Positions 44,097 through 53,017 of a stretch of DNA of 64,000 nt are shown in pieces. This DNA comes from Marinobacter sp. X15-166B (GTDB lineage Bacteria > Pseudomonadota > Gammaproteobacteria > Pseudomonadales > Oleiphilaceae). The number at the start of each line of letters is the position of its first letter. Position 1 is the first letter of the stretch. The notes beneath the pieces are model-generated. The model was not told the DNA's origin and made no database searches. It worked only from the letters and a program-made list of their open reading frames with translations. The DNA lies in assembly GCF_001752365.1 (NCBI RefSeq), contig NZ_MEIY01000001.1:228087-292086 (forward strand). The letters are read 5' to 3'. The position numbers were made by a program, and so were the translations under genes.

Positions 44097-45887
44097 TCAG
44101 AACTCTTCAGCCGCCAACGCCATCATCGCGTCACTGCCACTGCGGATACTTTCCGCCAGCGACACAGTTCTGGGCAACAGCCGATCGTAGTAGAAGCGCG
44201 CGGTCTTCAGCTTGCCGCTGTAAAAACCCGAAGTATCGCTGTCCGCCCCGACGCCCGCCGCTTTGACCATTCGGGCCCACATATAGGCGACCGCGGTCAT
44301 GCCGAACAGGTCCAGATAATCCACCGACGCGGCACCAACCGCATTGGGGGTGTCCGCCGCCTGTTTGATGACGTGCTCGGTGACATCCGAGAGCCGCTCC
44401 AGCGCCGCTGCCAGCGATTCCAGATAGGGCCGCAATTGTTCGTCGCCACTGTTGTCTTCGATAAAGCTGGCGACGTCATTGGCAAACAGCTCGTACAGCT
44501 GGCCCTGGCTGCCGACTACTTTACGCCCCATCAGATCCAGCGCCTGAATGCCGTTGGTGCCCTCGTAGATCTGGGTAATGCGGCAATCCCGCACCAGCTG
44601 CTCCTGGCCCCACTCGCGGATGTAGCCATGCCCGCCGAACACCTGCTGGCCGAGGATGCAGGCCTCCAGGCCCCGGTCGGTCAGAAACGCCTTGGCCACC
44701 GGGGTCAGCAGCGCCACCAGACCTTCAGCCTGCTCACGGCGCGCGGTGTCGTCCGCGTACTTGGAGATATCCAGCCACTGGGCCACGTAGGTGGAAAAAG
44801 CGCGGCCACCTTCGACGTAACTCTTCATGGTCAGCAGCATGCGACGGACATCAGGATGCACAATGATCGGGTCAGCCGCCTTGTCTTGCTGTTGTGCGCC
44901 GGTGGGTGCGCGGCTTTGGATACGTTCCAGCGCATACTCCCGGGCGCTCTGCAGCGACGCTTCGGCCGCCCCCATGCCCTGAATGCCCACTCCCAGACGC
45001 TCGTAGTTCATCATGGTGAACATGGCGGCCAGTCCCCTGTTGGGCTCGCCCACCAGCCAGCCTTTGGCACTGTCAAAGTTCATCACGCAGGTGGCCGACG
45101 CCTTGATCCCCATTTTCTTCTCGATGGAGCCGCAACTGACACTGTTGCGCTCCGCCAGGGAACCGTCGTCGTTCACCAGGAACTTGGGGACCAGAAACAG
45201 GGAAATGCCCTTGGCGCCCGGGGGCGCGTCCGGCAACTTGGCCAGCACCAGATGGATGATGTTCTCCGCCATGTCGTGCTCACCCCAAGTGATGAATATC
45301 TTGGTACCGGTCACCTGGTAGGAACCGTCTCCATTGGGCTCCGCCTTGGTACGGATCAGACCCAGATCGGTGCCGGCGTGGGCCTCGGTGAGATCCATCG
45401 AACCCGACCAGACACCGGCGTACATGTTCGGCAGGTACTTGTCCTTCAACTCCTGACTGCCGTGGGCGTCCAGCGCCAGACACGCCCCGGCGGTGAGCAT
45501 GGGGGCCAGACCGAAGGCCATATTGGCCCCCTGCATCATTTCTTCAAACTGGGCTACGAGGGTCTTGGGCATGCCCATGCCGCCAAACTCCGGATTGCCG
45601 CCCAGACCGTTCCAGCCCCCTTCCACGATCGTCTGGTAGGCTTCACGAAAACCTTCCGGCGTAGTCACTTCGCCGTTGTTCCACTGGCACCCCTGCTCGT
45701 CTGCCTCACGGTTCAGCGGCGCCAGCACACCCCCTGCGATCTTGGCCGCCTCCTCCAGAATAGCGTCCGCTGTTTCCGGATCAACGTGGTCGGCAATACC
45801 GGGCAACGACTGCCACAATGCCGGTGCATCAAAGACTTCGTTAAGGATGAAGCGCATGTCTCGCAAAGGCGCTTGATAGTCTGCCAT
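44097..45887 (-). CDS. Acyl-CoA dehydrogenase, FadE1/FadE2 type (copy 1)
   Basis: FAD-dependent enzyme for the first oxidation step of fatty-acid beta-oxidation. It has 596 residues, the long type with an extra C-terminal domain. KIFITWGEHDM, the RLGVGIQGMGAAEASLQ segment and GGHGYIREWG are conserved, and the likely catalytic glutamate lies in IYEGTNGIQALDLMGRKV. It is clearly paralogous to the gene at 46053-47852 and both resemble P. aeruginosa PA0506-PA0508. It has its own terminator and an RBS (CTGGAGAAT), so it is a separate transcription unit. Confidence 0.92.
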   Translation of the reverse strand: MADYQAPLRDMRFILNEVFDAPALWQSLPGIADHVDPETADAILEEAAKIAGGVLAPLNREADEQGCQWNNGEVTTPEGFREAYQTIVEGGWNGLGGNPEFGGMGMPKTLVAQFEEMMQGANMAFGLAPMLTAGACLALDAHGSQELKDKYLPNMYAGVWSGSMDLTEAHAGTDLGLIRTKAEPNGDGSYQVTGTKIFITWGEHDMAENIIHLVLAKLPDAPPGAKGISLFLVPKFLVNDDGSLAERNSVSCGSIEKKMGIKASATCVMNFDSAKGWLVGEPNRGLAAMFTMMNYERLGVGIQGMGAAEASLQSAREYALERIQSRAPTGAQQQDKAADPIIVHPDVRRMLLTMKSYVEGGRAFSTYVAQWLDISKYADDTARREQAEGLVALLTPVAKAFLTDRGLEACILGQQVFGGHGYIREWGQEQLVRDCRITQIYEGTNGIQALDLMGRKVVGSQGQLYELFANDVASFIEDNSGDEQLRPYLESLAAALERLSDVTEHVIKQAADTPNAVGAASVDYLDLFGMTAVAYMWARMVKAAGVGADSDTSGFYSGKLKTARFYYDRLLPRTVSLAESIRSGSDAMMALAAEEF

Positions 45888-45937
45888 CTTTATTCTCCAG
45901 GATTCCGTCTATTCTGATTGATGCAGCTGTATCAACT

Positions 45938-45951
45938 ACACCACAAGGTGT
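45938..45951. promoter_or_regulatory. Small inverted repeat upstream of acyl-CoA dehydrogenase copy 1
   Basis: ACACC-ACAA-GGTGT, a perfect 5-bp dyad with a 4-base centre, lies 51 bases upstream of the start. It has the spacing of a repressor half-site pair but differs from the PsrA-like boxes before copy 2. Could be chance. Confidence 0.3.
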
Positions 45952-46000
45952 GTGCCTTGGTATTTCTTTTTTATTGAATGGTATGTCAGCCAGAATACAT

Positions 46001-46036
46001 AAAAACCCCCGCCAGAAACAACAAGGCGGGGGTTTT
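46001..46036 (-). terminator. Intrinsic terminator after acyl-CoA dehydrogenase copy 2
   Basis: AAAACCCCCGCC (46002-46013) and GGCGGGGGTTTT (46025-46036) form a perfect 12-bp stem with an 11-base loop and a T-run on either strand. In the minus direction it lies 17 bases after the copy-2 stop, so the two dehydrogenase genes are separately terminated. Confidence 0.88.
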
Positions 46037-46052
46037 ACTGCGGTGGCATTCC

Positions 46053-47852
46053 TTAAAAGGCAAAGGATTCGTCGGGCAGATCCATCAGGGTGTCCGCGCC
46101 GGCCAGCATGCTGACCGCGTGCGCCTTGGTGCGTGGCAGCAAGCGTTTGAAATAGAAACGCGCGGTCAGCAACTTGGCATGGTAGAACGCCTCTTCGGTG
46201 GTGCCATCGGCCATGGCCGCCAGAGCCACCTGGGCCATCCGCGCCCACAGATAGGCGAACACGGCATACCCGGAGTACATCAGGTAGTCCACCGATGCGG
46301 CGCCCACCTCGTCGGCATTGTTCATCGCGCTCATGCCCACTTTCATGGTCAGGTCGGCCCATTCTTTGTTGATCGCCTGCAACGGCTCGATAAACTCGCT
46401 CAGCTGCTCGTTGGCGGCGTGTTCCTTACAGAACAGATGCACCTGTTTGGTGAAGTTTTTGAGGGATTCACCCTGGGTCAACAGCACCTTGCGGCCCAGC
46501 AGATCCAGGGCCTGAATGCCGGTGGTGCCTTCGTAGATCATCCCGATACGGGCGTCACGGACGTTCTGTTCCATGCCCCATTCGGAAATATAACCGTGAC
46601 CGCCAAATACCTGCAGGCCCAGATTGGCCGCTTCGTAACCGGCTTCGGTCACAAACGCCTTGGCGATCGGGGTCAGGAAACCCAGCAGCTCATCCGCGTT
46701 GTGGCGTTCCTCGTCGGTTTTACCACGCTGCACAATGTCGGCCTGCTGGGCGGTCAGATAAATCAGCGCGCGGCCGGCTTCCGCAATGGCTTTCTGGGTC
46801 AGCAGCATGCGCCGCACGTCGGGATGCACAATGATCGGGTCGGCCGCACCTTCGGGGTTCTTGGCACCGGTCAGGGAGCGCATGGCCAGACGCTCTCTGG
46901 CGTACGCCAGGGATCCCTGGAAACCGAGTTCCGCCGCACCCAGCCCCTGAATGGCGGTGCCGATCCGGGCCACATTCATAAAGGTGAACATGCAGTTCAG
47001 GCCTTTGTTTTCGGGGCCGATCAACCAGCCTTTGGCGCCATCAAAATTCATCACGCAGGTCGAGTTGCCGTGGATGCCCATCTTGTGCTCAATGGAACCG
47101 CAGGTGACCGCGTTTCTGTCGCCCACCTCACCGTCTGCTGTTGGCAGAAACTTGGGCACGATGAACAGCGAAATGCCCTTGGTACCTTCCGGCGCATCCG
47201 GCAATCGGGCCAGCACGATGTGCACGATGTTCTCGGCCATGTCGTGCTCACCGGCCGAAATGAATATCTTGGTGCCCGAAATGCTGTAGCTGCCATCGGG
47301 GTTGGGCTCCGCTTTGGAACGCAGGATACCCAGATCAGAACCGCAGTGGGGCTCGGTCAGACACATGGTGCCGGTCCACTCCCCGCTGATCAGTTTGGTC
47401 AGATAGATTTGTTTCTGCTCTTCGGTGCCGTGGGTTTCCACCGTGTGGGTGGCGCCATGACTCAGCCCCGGGTACATGCCCCAGGACCAGTTGGCGGTGC
47501 CCACCATTTCGTTCATGACAATACTGAGCGAACCGGGCAGGCCCTGCCCCCCGTAAGCCGGATCGGCACTCATGGATGGCCAGCCACCCTCGACATACTG
47601 CTGATAGGCCTCCTTGAAGCCGGTGGGTGTGGTGACCCCGTCGGCACTCCAGCGACAGCCTTCCAGATCACCGGTCCGGTTCAGCGGTGCCAGCACCTGT
47701 TCGGAAAAGCGGGCACCTTCCTGAATGATGGCATCGACCATATCCGGAGTCGCATCTTCCGCCCCCTCCAGACCGGCGTAGTGCTGCTCACTGTTCAGCA
47801 ATTCACTCATGACAAACTTAATTTCACGCAGGGGCGCTTTATATTCAGGCAT
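46053..47852 (-). CDS. Acyl-CoA dehydrogenase, FadE1/FadE2 type (copy 2)
   Basis: Paralogue of the gene at 44097-45887, 599 residues from MPEYKAPLREIKFVMSELLN. KIFISAGEHDM, RIGTAIQGLGAAELGFQ, GGHGYISEWG and IYEGTTGIQALDLLGRKV (likely catalytic Glu) match copy 1 in order. The start is placed at 47852; eleven in-frame codons upstream extend into the promoter. Its upstream region has a TTGACA promoter overlapped by two PsrA-like boxes, which suggests control by long-chain fatty acids. The next gene in the cluster is a small rod-like protein, then the bio operon. Confidence 0.93.
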   Translation of the reverse strand: MPEYKAPLREIKFVMSELLNSEQHYAGLEGAEDATPDMVDAIIQEGARFSEQVLAPLNRTGDLEGCRWSADGVTTPTGFKEAYQQYVEGGWPSMSADPAYGGQGLPGSLSIVMNEMVGTANWSWGMYPGLSHGATHTVETHGTEEQKQIYLTKLISGEWTGTMCLTEPHCGSDLGILRSKAEPNPDGSYSISGTKIFISAGEHDMAENIVHIVLARLPDAPEGTKGISLFIVPKFLPTADGEVGDRNAVTCGSIEHKMGIHGNSTCVMNFDGAKGWLIGPENKGLNCMFTFMNVARIGTAIQGLGAAELGFQGSLAYARERLAMRSLTGAKNPEGAADPIIVHPDVRRMLLTQKAIAEAGRALIYLTAQQADIVQRGKTDEERHNADELLGFLTPIAKAFVTEAGYEAANLGLQVFGGHGYISEWGMEQNVRDARIGMIYEGTTGIQALDLLGRKVLLTQGESLKNFTKQVHLFCKEHAANEQLSEFIEPLQAINKEWADLTMKVGMSAMNNADEVGAASVDYLMYSGYAVFAYLWARMAQVALAAMADGTTEEAFYHAKLLTARFYFKRLLPRTKAHAVSMLAGADTLMDLPDESFAF

Positions 47853-47878
47853 TGCATCCACCTCGGGGTTTCGAAAAT

Positions 47879-47905
47879 AAAACAACTGTTTGAAACATAC
47901 GTTTG
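47879..47905. promoter_or_regulatory. Tandem PsrA-like operators
   Basis: Two adjoining dyads: AAAAC-AACT-GTTTG (47879-47892) and GAAAC-ATAC-GTTTG (47892-47905). They match the known PsrA motif G/CAAAC(N2-4)GTTTG/C. They overlap the -10 of the copy-2 acyl-CoA dehydrogenase promoter, a good place for a fatty-acid-responsive repressor. Confidence 0.6.
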
Positions 47906-47923
47906 CAAGGTTGGAATTGTCAA
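47894..47923 (-). promoter_or_regulatory. Sigma-70 promoter of acyl-CoA dehydrogenase copy 2
   Basis: On the minus strand a perfect TTGACA (47918-47923), an 18-base spacer and TATGTT (47894-47899), about 42 bases before the start. The -10 lies inside the PsrA-like dyad. The rest of the 278-base gap (47853-48130) holds a small GC hairpin near 48053-48069 and no gene. Confidence 0.55.
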
Positions 47924-48130
47924 GCCCGACGGGTAAATCTTGTGCTCCCGGCGCCCCAATAAGGACCCACAGCCACGCCCTATCCCGCGCGGATGGTGCG
48001 CGCAGCGAGTTGGTTTCAGTTAGTTAATCGAGCAGGGGCGAGTACGGAGCACGGACCGTCGGGACGGCCATAGCGAAACAGGAAGGGGGCGCCCGGCAGG
48101 GGCAGGATTGGCTTGGTGGGCGACAGGCGC

Positions 48131-48388
48131 CTAAACCATGATGTCCAGCAACGAGCCCAGGGTTTCGTCGGCGGTGCGGATCACCCGGGCCGACGCTTCG
48201 GCGTGGCGCTCATACAGTTTGAGGTCCATGACCGGCTCCAGCAATCCGCCCGGTTGCCGGGTCGCACCCTCGGGACCCGCGCTGCCGGCGTGGGCGATGC
48301 GCCGTGCGGCGCTCTCCATGCCCTGCACGCTGTTCTGCAGGCCCTGCAAGCCGACCGACAAGGTATTGTTGATCATACCGTCACTCAT
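48131..48388 (-). CDS. Mini flagellar-rod/hook-like protein of unknown function
   Basis: About 85 residues (or 81 from MINNTLSVGLQG at 48376). The N-terminal helix INNTLSVGLQGLQNSVQGM and the C-terminal RVIRTADETLGSLLDIMV resemble the paired N- and C-terminal helices of FlgE/FlgC/FlgG rod and hook proteins, but the central domain is missing. Short relatives with a flagellar basal-body C-terminal domain are known from Pseudomonas, where one lies at the same place between bioD and acyl-CoA dehydrogenase genes. No flagellar genes occur in this window. Role unknown. Confidence 0.7.
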   Translation of the reverse strand: MSDGMINNTLSVGLQGLQNSVQGMESAARRIAHAGSAGPEGATRQPGGLLEPVMDLKLYERHAEASARVIRTADETLGSLLDIMV

Positions 48389-48446
48389 TATTGTTAAGGT
48401 TGGGTGCATTAGGCCATAGCGCTGCTCAATTTTCAAACAAAGCCTC

Positions 48447-49139
48447 TCAACCGAGCAGCAGGGGGTCCAGTGACACCTGCGCCGCCAGGGCGGTCACATC
48501 CACCGATGGCTGCCAGGGCAATAATCCCAGACAGGGCGCCGGCAACTGATCGGCCAGATAACTCACCGTCTGCGCCTCACAGGACATCGTCTGGGCATCC
48601 GGCCGATTCCCCACCCAGCCCGCCAGAGGGACCCCATCGGCCAGTACGGCACGGGCCGTCAGTACCGCATGGTTGATGCACCCCAATCGCAGCGGCACCA
48701 CCATAATCACAGGCAATTCCAGCAGTTGCGGCACTTTTGCGTAGGTTTCCCGGTCATTCAGGGGCACACACCAACCTCCGGCGCCTTCCACCAGCAGCAG
48801 ATCCGCCGGTTGCGTCTGCATGCCCCGACAAAACCCTGCCAGCCGCTCCGCCGTCAACCGGCGACCGGCTTGTTGTGCCGCCACATGGGGGGCGATGGCC
48901 GGTGCCAGCGCAACCGGGTTGACCTGCTCGTAAGGCACCCGTTCGGTCATGGCCGCCGCCAGCAATACCGCGTCCTCATTACGCAGCCCGTCCGCCGTCT
49001 GCTCACACCCGGACGCGACCGGTTTCATCGCCAGGGTTTTCAAGCCCTGCAGCCGGGCCGCCTCCAACAACACCCGGGTGACCAGGGTTTTGCCCACACC
49101 GGTGTCCGTGCCGGTGACAAAAAACGTTTTACGAGCCAT
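48447..49139 (-). CDS. bioD: Dethiobiotin synthetase BioD
   Basis: ATP-dependent carboxylase that closes the ureido ring from 7,8-diaminopelargonate and CO2 to give dethiobiotin. It has 230 residues. P-loop GTDTGVGKT is at 10-18, and VEGAGGWCVPLND is the second family motif. The start MARKTFFVTG is preferred over the open frame upstream. It is last in the order bioB-bioF-bioH-bioC-bioD on the minus strand. bioA is not in the window. Confidence 0.96.
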   Translation of the reverse strand: MARKTFFVTGTDTGVGKTLVTRVLLEAARLQGLKTLAMKPVASGCEQTADGLRNEDAVLLAAAMTERVPYEQVNPVALAPAIAPHVAAQQAGRRLTAERLAGFCRGMQTQPADLLLVEGAGGWCVPLNDRETYAKVPQLLELPVIMVVPLRLGCINHAVLTARAVLADGVPLAGWVGNRPDAQTMSCEAQTVSYLADQLPAPCLGLLPWQPSVDVTALAAQVSLDPLLLG

Positions 49140-49176
49140 AGCGTGTCCTGATTGTATGTCCGCGCCGACCTCGGGG

Positions 49177-49998
49177 TCAGGCGGGTTTCCGGCAAATGAT
49201 GTACCCGGCTTCGTAGCTGGCCAGCACATCGCCCCGGGGCGTTCGCGGGTAGTGCCGGCACATGGCGCGCAAGCGGCCGGGGGCGGTGGCGGTACGGCGG
49301 CGCCCTTGCCCCTTGTACCGGGCCCCCAACGCTTTCAGTTCCTGCAATAAGGCCAGCGGCGAGCGGTAACGCAGACGGACCGTTTCAACCAGCACTTCGG
49401 CAGACGGACAGGCATCCTTCACCTGGCGGGCAAACACCTCCGCCGATTCAAACCGGTTGATGTGCGGTCGGCCCGGATCCGCCCGCTGCCAGGCGGCCTC
49501 CAGTTCCCGCAAGGTACCCTGCAGCAGACTGGAGCACAGCAACACGCCGCCCGGGCGTAACACCCGCAGACATTCTTGCAGCACCGGGCGCGGGTCGGCG
49601 CACCACTGGATCATCAGATTGCTGAAAATACGGTCCACACTGGCATCCGCGAGGGGCAGCTGCTCGGCGTCGGCCACCAGCCAGCGCATGGCCGGATTGT
49701 TACGACTCCCATCAACAGGTTCGGCCCCCCTCTGACGGGCTTGGGCGTAAGCAACCATGGCGGGCGACAAATCCAGGCCCAGCTGCGCACTGCCGGGATA
49801 ACAGTTTGCCAATGCCGCCGAAAACTGGCCGGTACCGCAGCCCAGATCAAGCACCTGGCGCACACCGGCAACGGTTGGTGCCCCCTCCCGGGCCAGCAGG
49901 GCCTGCCCCATATGACGTTGCAAACGCGCCGCGTCATCGTAGGAGCGGGCCGCTTCGCCAAAATCCCGGGCTACCGAATGTTTGGCCGCCACCGTCAT
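49177..49998 (-). CDS. bioC: Malonyl-ACP O-methyltransferase BioC
   Basis: SAM-dependent methyltransferase that masks malonyl-ACP as its methyl ester so that it can enter fatty-acid synthesis for pimelate. It has 273 residues. VLDLGCGTGQFSAAL is the SAM-binding motif I, and the QWCADPRPVLQECLRVLRPGG segment follows. It overlaps bioH by 4 bases. Confidence 0.94.
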   Translation of the reverse strand: MTVAAKHSVARDFGEAARSYDDAARLQRHMGQALLAREGAPTVAGVRQVLDLGCGTGQFSAALANCYPGSAQLGLDLSPAMVAYAQARQRGAEPVDGSRNNPAMRWLVADAEQLPLADASVDRIFSNLMIQWCADPRPVLQECLRVLRPGGVLLCSSLLQGTLRELEAAWQRADPGRPHINRFESAEVFARQVKDACPSAEVLVETVRLRYRSPLALLQELKALGARYKGQGRRRTATAPGRLRAMCRHYPRTPRGDVLASYEAGYIICRKPA

Positions 49999-50738
49999 AC
50001 CGCCACCCGCCCGGCCGGTTGCAGCTGGTCACTGAACCGCTCCAGCTCCCGCCGGCACAGCGCGACCGCCGCGGCCCTCGGCCAGTGGGTCATGCCGGGA
50101 ATCACCTCCACCCGCGCGCCGGGGCCATAGTCCGATAAGGCCATCAGCGGATTAACCAGATAGTCCTGCTCTCCCCACAGGTGCAGACAGGGCACCGGCA
50201 TGCGCTGCCAGTCGGCCCGCTGGTCGCTGCTCGCCAGCCAGCCCAGACTGCGTTCCAGGCGGAGCTGATCCGCCGGTGGGCCTGTCACCATCCAGTGTTT
50301 CAGCGCTTCTTTAGCGGCTTCGGCATCGGGTGCGCCCACCACCTGCATGAGCAGGAACCGCTTCCAGTAACGGACGCCATCGTCGTGCAAGCCCCGGTAA
50401 AACTGCGTAAAACTGTCCTCCGGCATGCCGTAGGGCCACTGGGGAGCGGCCACGAACCGGGGAAATGAACACAGGGTTACCACCCCCACGACCTGCGCCG
50501 CTGCCTGCCGGGCCGCCGCCATGGCGACCTGCCCACCCAGAGACCAACCCAGCCAGAGCGCAGGCTCCGGGTACTGGCGCAGCAACTGCCGGGCGAGCGC
50601 ATCGACCGTGTCCGCTGAACCCAGGGTGGTGTCGTCCAGAGTCACCAGATGCACCGCCGCCGGCCATTGCTCGACAATCGGCGCAACCATCGCGGCATCC
50701 ACCCCCCAACCGCCAACCAGCACGATATCGGGGGTCAT
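49995..50738 (-). CDS. bioH: Pimeloyl-ACP methyl ester carboxylesterase BioH
   Basis: Alpha/beta hydrolase that releases pimeloyl-ACP from its methyl ester, ending the BioC-BioH pimelate route. It has 247 residues. The nucleophile Ser66 is in GWSLGGQ; the acid lies in LWGEQDYLV and the histidine in GMTHWPRAAAV. Overlaps of 4 bases with bioF and bioC point to tight coupling. Confidence 0.93.
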   Translation of the reverse strand: MTPDIVLVGGWGVDAAMVAPIVEQWPAAVHLVTLDDTTLGSADTVDALARQLLRQYPEPALWLGWSLGGQVAMAAARQAAAQVVGVVTLCSFPRFVAAPQWPYGMPEDSFTQFYRGLHDDGVRYWKRFLLMQVVGAPDAEAAKEALKHWMVTGPPADQLRLERSLGWLASSDQRADWQRMPVPCLHLWGEQDYLVNPLMALSDYGPGARVEVIPGMTHWPRAAAVALCRRELERFSDQLQPAGRVAV

Positions 50739-51919
50739 GGGCGCACCTCCGCCAGAGCGTCCAGCAACCGCTGTACATCCGCCTCCGTGTGGCTGGCGGT
50801 CAGCGTCACCCGCAGGCGCGCTTCCCCGGCCGGGACCGTGGGCGGACGGATCGCGCCCACCAGAATTCCCCGGGCTTCCAGCCGGGCACTGAGTTCCAGG
50901 GCGGTCTGGTTATCGCCCACCAGAATGGGTTGAATCGGTGTGGCTGAGGGCAGCAGCTGATACCCCAGAGCCGTGGCGCCCGCACGGAAGCGGCGCACCA
51001 GCGCAAGCACATGCTCGCGACGCTCGGGTTCCCGGGCCACCAGGTCCAGGCTGGCACAGGTGGCCGACGCCAACGCCGGCGGCATCGCCGTGGTGTAGAT
51101 GTAAGAGCGGGCCTTCTGCACCAGATAATCGATCAACAGTTCGGGGCCCGCCACGAATGCGCCTCCGGTGCCCAGGGCTTTCCCCAGGGTCCCCATCAAC
51201 AGAGGGACCTCCTGTTCCGACAGTCCCAGCTGATCGACCAGCCCCCCGCCGTGACGACCCAGCACGCCGATCCCGTGGGCATCATCCACCATCAGCAAGG
51301 CGTTGTAGGTGCGACACAACCCGGCCAGTTCCCGCAAGGGGGCGAGATCACCGTCCATACTGAACACCCCATCGGTGACCACCAGTTTGTGGCCCGGCGT
51401 CTGCGCCAGGCGCGGGGCCAGCCACTCCAGGTCGTTGTGGGGGTAACGGTGCACCTTGGCGCGACTGAGGATGGCGCCATCCACAATGGAGGCGTGGTTG
51501 AGCCGGTCGGAGAAAATGGTGTCGCCCCGCCCCGCCAGAGCGCTGATCACCCCGAGGTTGGCCATGTAACCGGTGGAGAACAGCAAGGCCGCACTGCGCC
51601 CGGTAAAGCGGGCCAGACGCTGCTCCAGTTCGTGGTGCGCCTGATGGTGGCCACAGATCAGATGGGACGAGCCGCCGCCCACCCCCTGTTCGGCCACCGC
51701 ATCGATCAGTTGCTGACGCACACGGGGGTGGCTGGCCAGTCCCAGGTAGTCGTTACTGCAAAACGCCAGCTGCGGCTGGCCATCTGCGCTCAGCCTGGGT
51801 TGTTGAGGGCCGTCGATCAGCCGGCGCTTGCGGTACAGTCCGTCCTGCCGGCGTTGTTGCAACTCGGCCTGGAAATCACGCACCGGTCCGTACTCAAGCC
51901 GTGTCGCGGGTGGCGTCAT
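50735..51919 (-). CDS. bioF: 8-amino-7-oxononanoate synthase BioF
   Basis: PLP enzyme that condenses pimeloyl-ACP/CoA with alanine. It has 394 residues from [45 protein letters not shown] and the PLP lysine motif [14 protein letters not shown] are visible. The start lies 26 bases inside the bioB 3' end; the longer open frame upstream is antisense-like and not homologous. Confidence 0.96.
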   Translation of the reverse strand: MTPPATRLEYGPVRDFQAELQQRRQDGLYRKRRLIDGPQQPRLSADGQPQLAFCSNDYLGLASHPRVRQQLIDAVAEQGVGGGSSHLICGHHQAHHELEQRLARFTGRSAALLFSTGYMANLGVISALAGRGDTIFSDRLNHASIVDGAILSRAKVHRYPHNDLEWLAPRLAQTPGHKLVVTDGVFSMDGDLAPLRELAGLCRTYNALLMVDDAHGIGVLGRHGGGLVDQLGLSEQEVPLLMGTLGKALGTGGAFVAGPELLIDYLVQKARSYIYTTAMPPALASATCASLDLVAREPERREHVLALVRRFRAGATALGYQLLPSATPIQPILVGDNQTALELSARLEARGILVGAIRPPTVPAGEARLRVTLTASHTEADVQRLLDALAEVRP

Positions 51920-52952
51920 AAAACAGGTGCCGGGTTTGCTCGTACTCCACTGCCTCGGCCAGCGCCGCTTGTTCCTGCTGGTCGGAATGGGCTGTTTCTC
52001 TGGGCTCGGGCTGAATGCCCAAGCGCGCAAACAGCTGCCGGTCACTGTCGGCTTCCGGGTTGGCAGTGGTCAGCAGTTTCTCGCCGTAAAAAATCGAGTT
52101 GGCGCCGGCGAAAAAACACAGGGATTGCATTTGCTCGTTCATGTTTTCCCGCCCTGCCGACAGGCGCACATGGGATGCGGGCATCAGAATGCGGGCCACG
52201 GCGATGGTGCGGATAAAATCAAAAGGATCGAGATCGGCCACATCGGCCATGGGGGTGCCTTCCACCTTGACCAGCATGTTCACCGGTACACTTTCCGGGT
52301 GGTGGGGCAGATTCGCCAGCTGCACCAGCAGCCCGGCCCGGTCGTTGAGGTCTTCGCCCATGCCCATGATGCCGCCACAACACACCTTCATGCCCGCTTT
52401 GCGCACGTTACTCAGCGTATTCAGCCGATCCTGATAGGTGCGCGTGGTGATGATATGGTTGTAGTAAGTCTCGGAGGTATCCAGATTGTGGTTGTAATAG
52501 TCCAGGCCGGCATCCGCCAGCTCCCGGGCCTGGTCTTCCTGCAACATGCCCAGGGTCATGCAGGTTTCCAGCCCGAGGCTTTTCACCTGTCGGACCATGT
52601 CGACCACATAGGGCATGTCTTTGCGCGCGGGGCTGCGCCAGGCCGCCCCCATACAGAAGCGGGACGCACCTTTGGCTTTGGCGGCCCGCGCCTCTGCGAC
52701 CACCTTCTCGATCTCAAGCAGCTTTTCTTTTTCCAGACCGGTGTTGTAATGACCACTCTGGGGGCAGTATTTGCAATCCTCCGGACAGGCACCGGTTTTG
52801 ATCGACAGCAAGGTGCTGACTTGCACTTGGTTGGGATCAAAATGCTGCCGGTGCACCGAGTGTGCCTTGAACAGCAGATCATTAAAGGGAAGTTCAAACA
52901 GCGCTCTGGTTTCCTCGACAGTCCAGTCGTGGCGGATGGCGTTGGCGGTCAT
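51894..52952 (-). CDS. bioB: Biotin synthase BioB
   Basis: Radical-SAM enzyme that inserts sulfur into dethiobiotin. It has 352 residues from [14 protein letters not shown]; an AGGAC RBS precedes the ATG. The SAM-cluster cysteines are Cys56, Cys60 and Cys63 ([16 protein letters not shown]). The [12 protein letters not shown] and [10 protein letters not shown] motifs are present. It leads the bio operon, with a BirA-like operator 10 bases upstream. Confidence 0.98.
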   Translation of the reverse strand: MTANAIRHDWTVEETRALFELPFNDLLFKAHSVHRQHFDPNQVQVSTLLSIKTGACPEDCKYCPQSGHYNTGLEKEKLLEIEKVVAEARAAKAKGASRFCMGAAWRSPARKDMPYVVDMVRQVKSLGLETCMTLGMLQEDQARELADAGLDYYNHNLDTSETYYNHIITTRTYQDRLNTLSNVRKAGMKVCCGGIMGMGEDLNDRAGLLVQLANLPHHPESVPVNMLVKVEGTPMADVADLDPFDFIRTIAVARILMPASHVRLSAGRENMNEQMQSLCFFAGANSIFYGEKLLTTANPEADSDRQLFARLGIQPEPRETAHSDQQEQAALAEAVEYEQTRHLFYDATRDTA

Positions 52953-52961
52953 GCACAAGTC

Positions 52962-52993
52962 CTGTTAACGTATCGGCGAATCGGGGTTTACGG
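52962..52993. promoter_or_regulatory. Candidate BirA (biotin repressor) operator
   Basis: CTGTTAACG (52962-52970) and GGTTTACGG (52985-52993) are imperfect inverted half-sites with exactly 14 bases between them, resembling the known BirA site TTGTAAACC-N14/15-GGTTTACAA. Six of nine positions are symmetric. It sits between bioB and the divergent comF, just upstream of the bioB RBS. Confidence 0.5.
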
Positions 52994-53017
52994 ATGAACC
53001 AGATGATAAAGAGATCG

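Noticed and set aside
45978..47936. A 652-codon open frame antisense to the second acyl-CoA dehydrogenase
   Set aside because: It mirrors a gene with clear catalytic motifs; composition is that of a shadow frame in high-GC DNA, and it begins across a terminator hairpin.
48053..48069. GGACCGTC/GACGGCC hairpin in the gap before the second acyl-CoA dehydrogenase as a functional element
   Set aside because: The stem is short, imperfect and without a T-run; no gene or known motif is associated.
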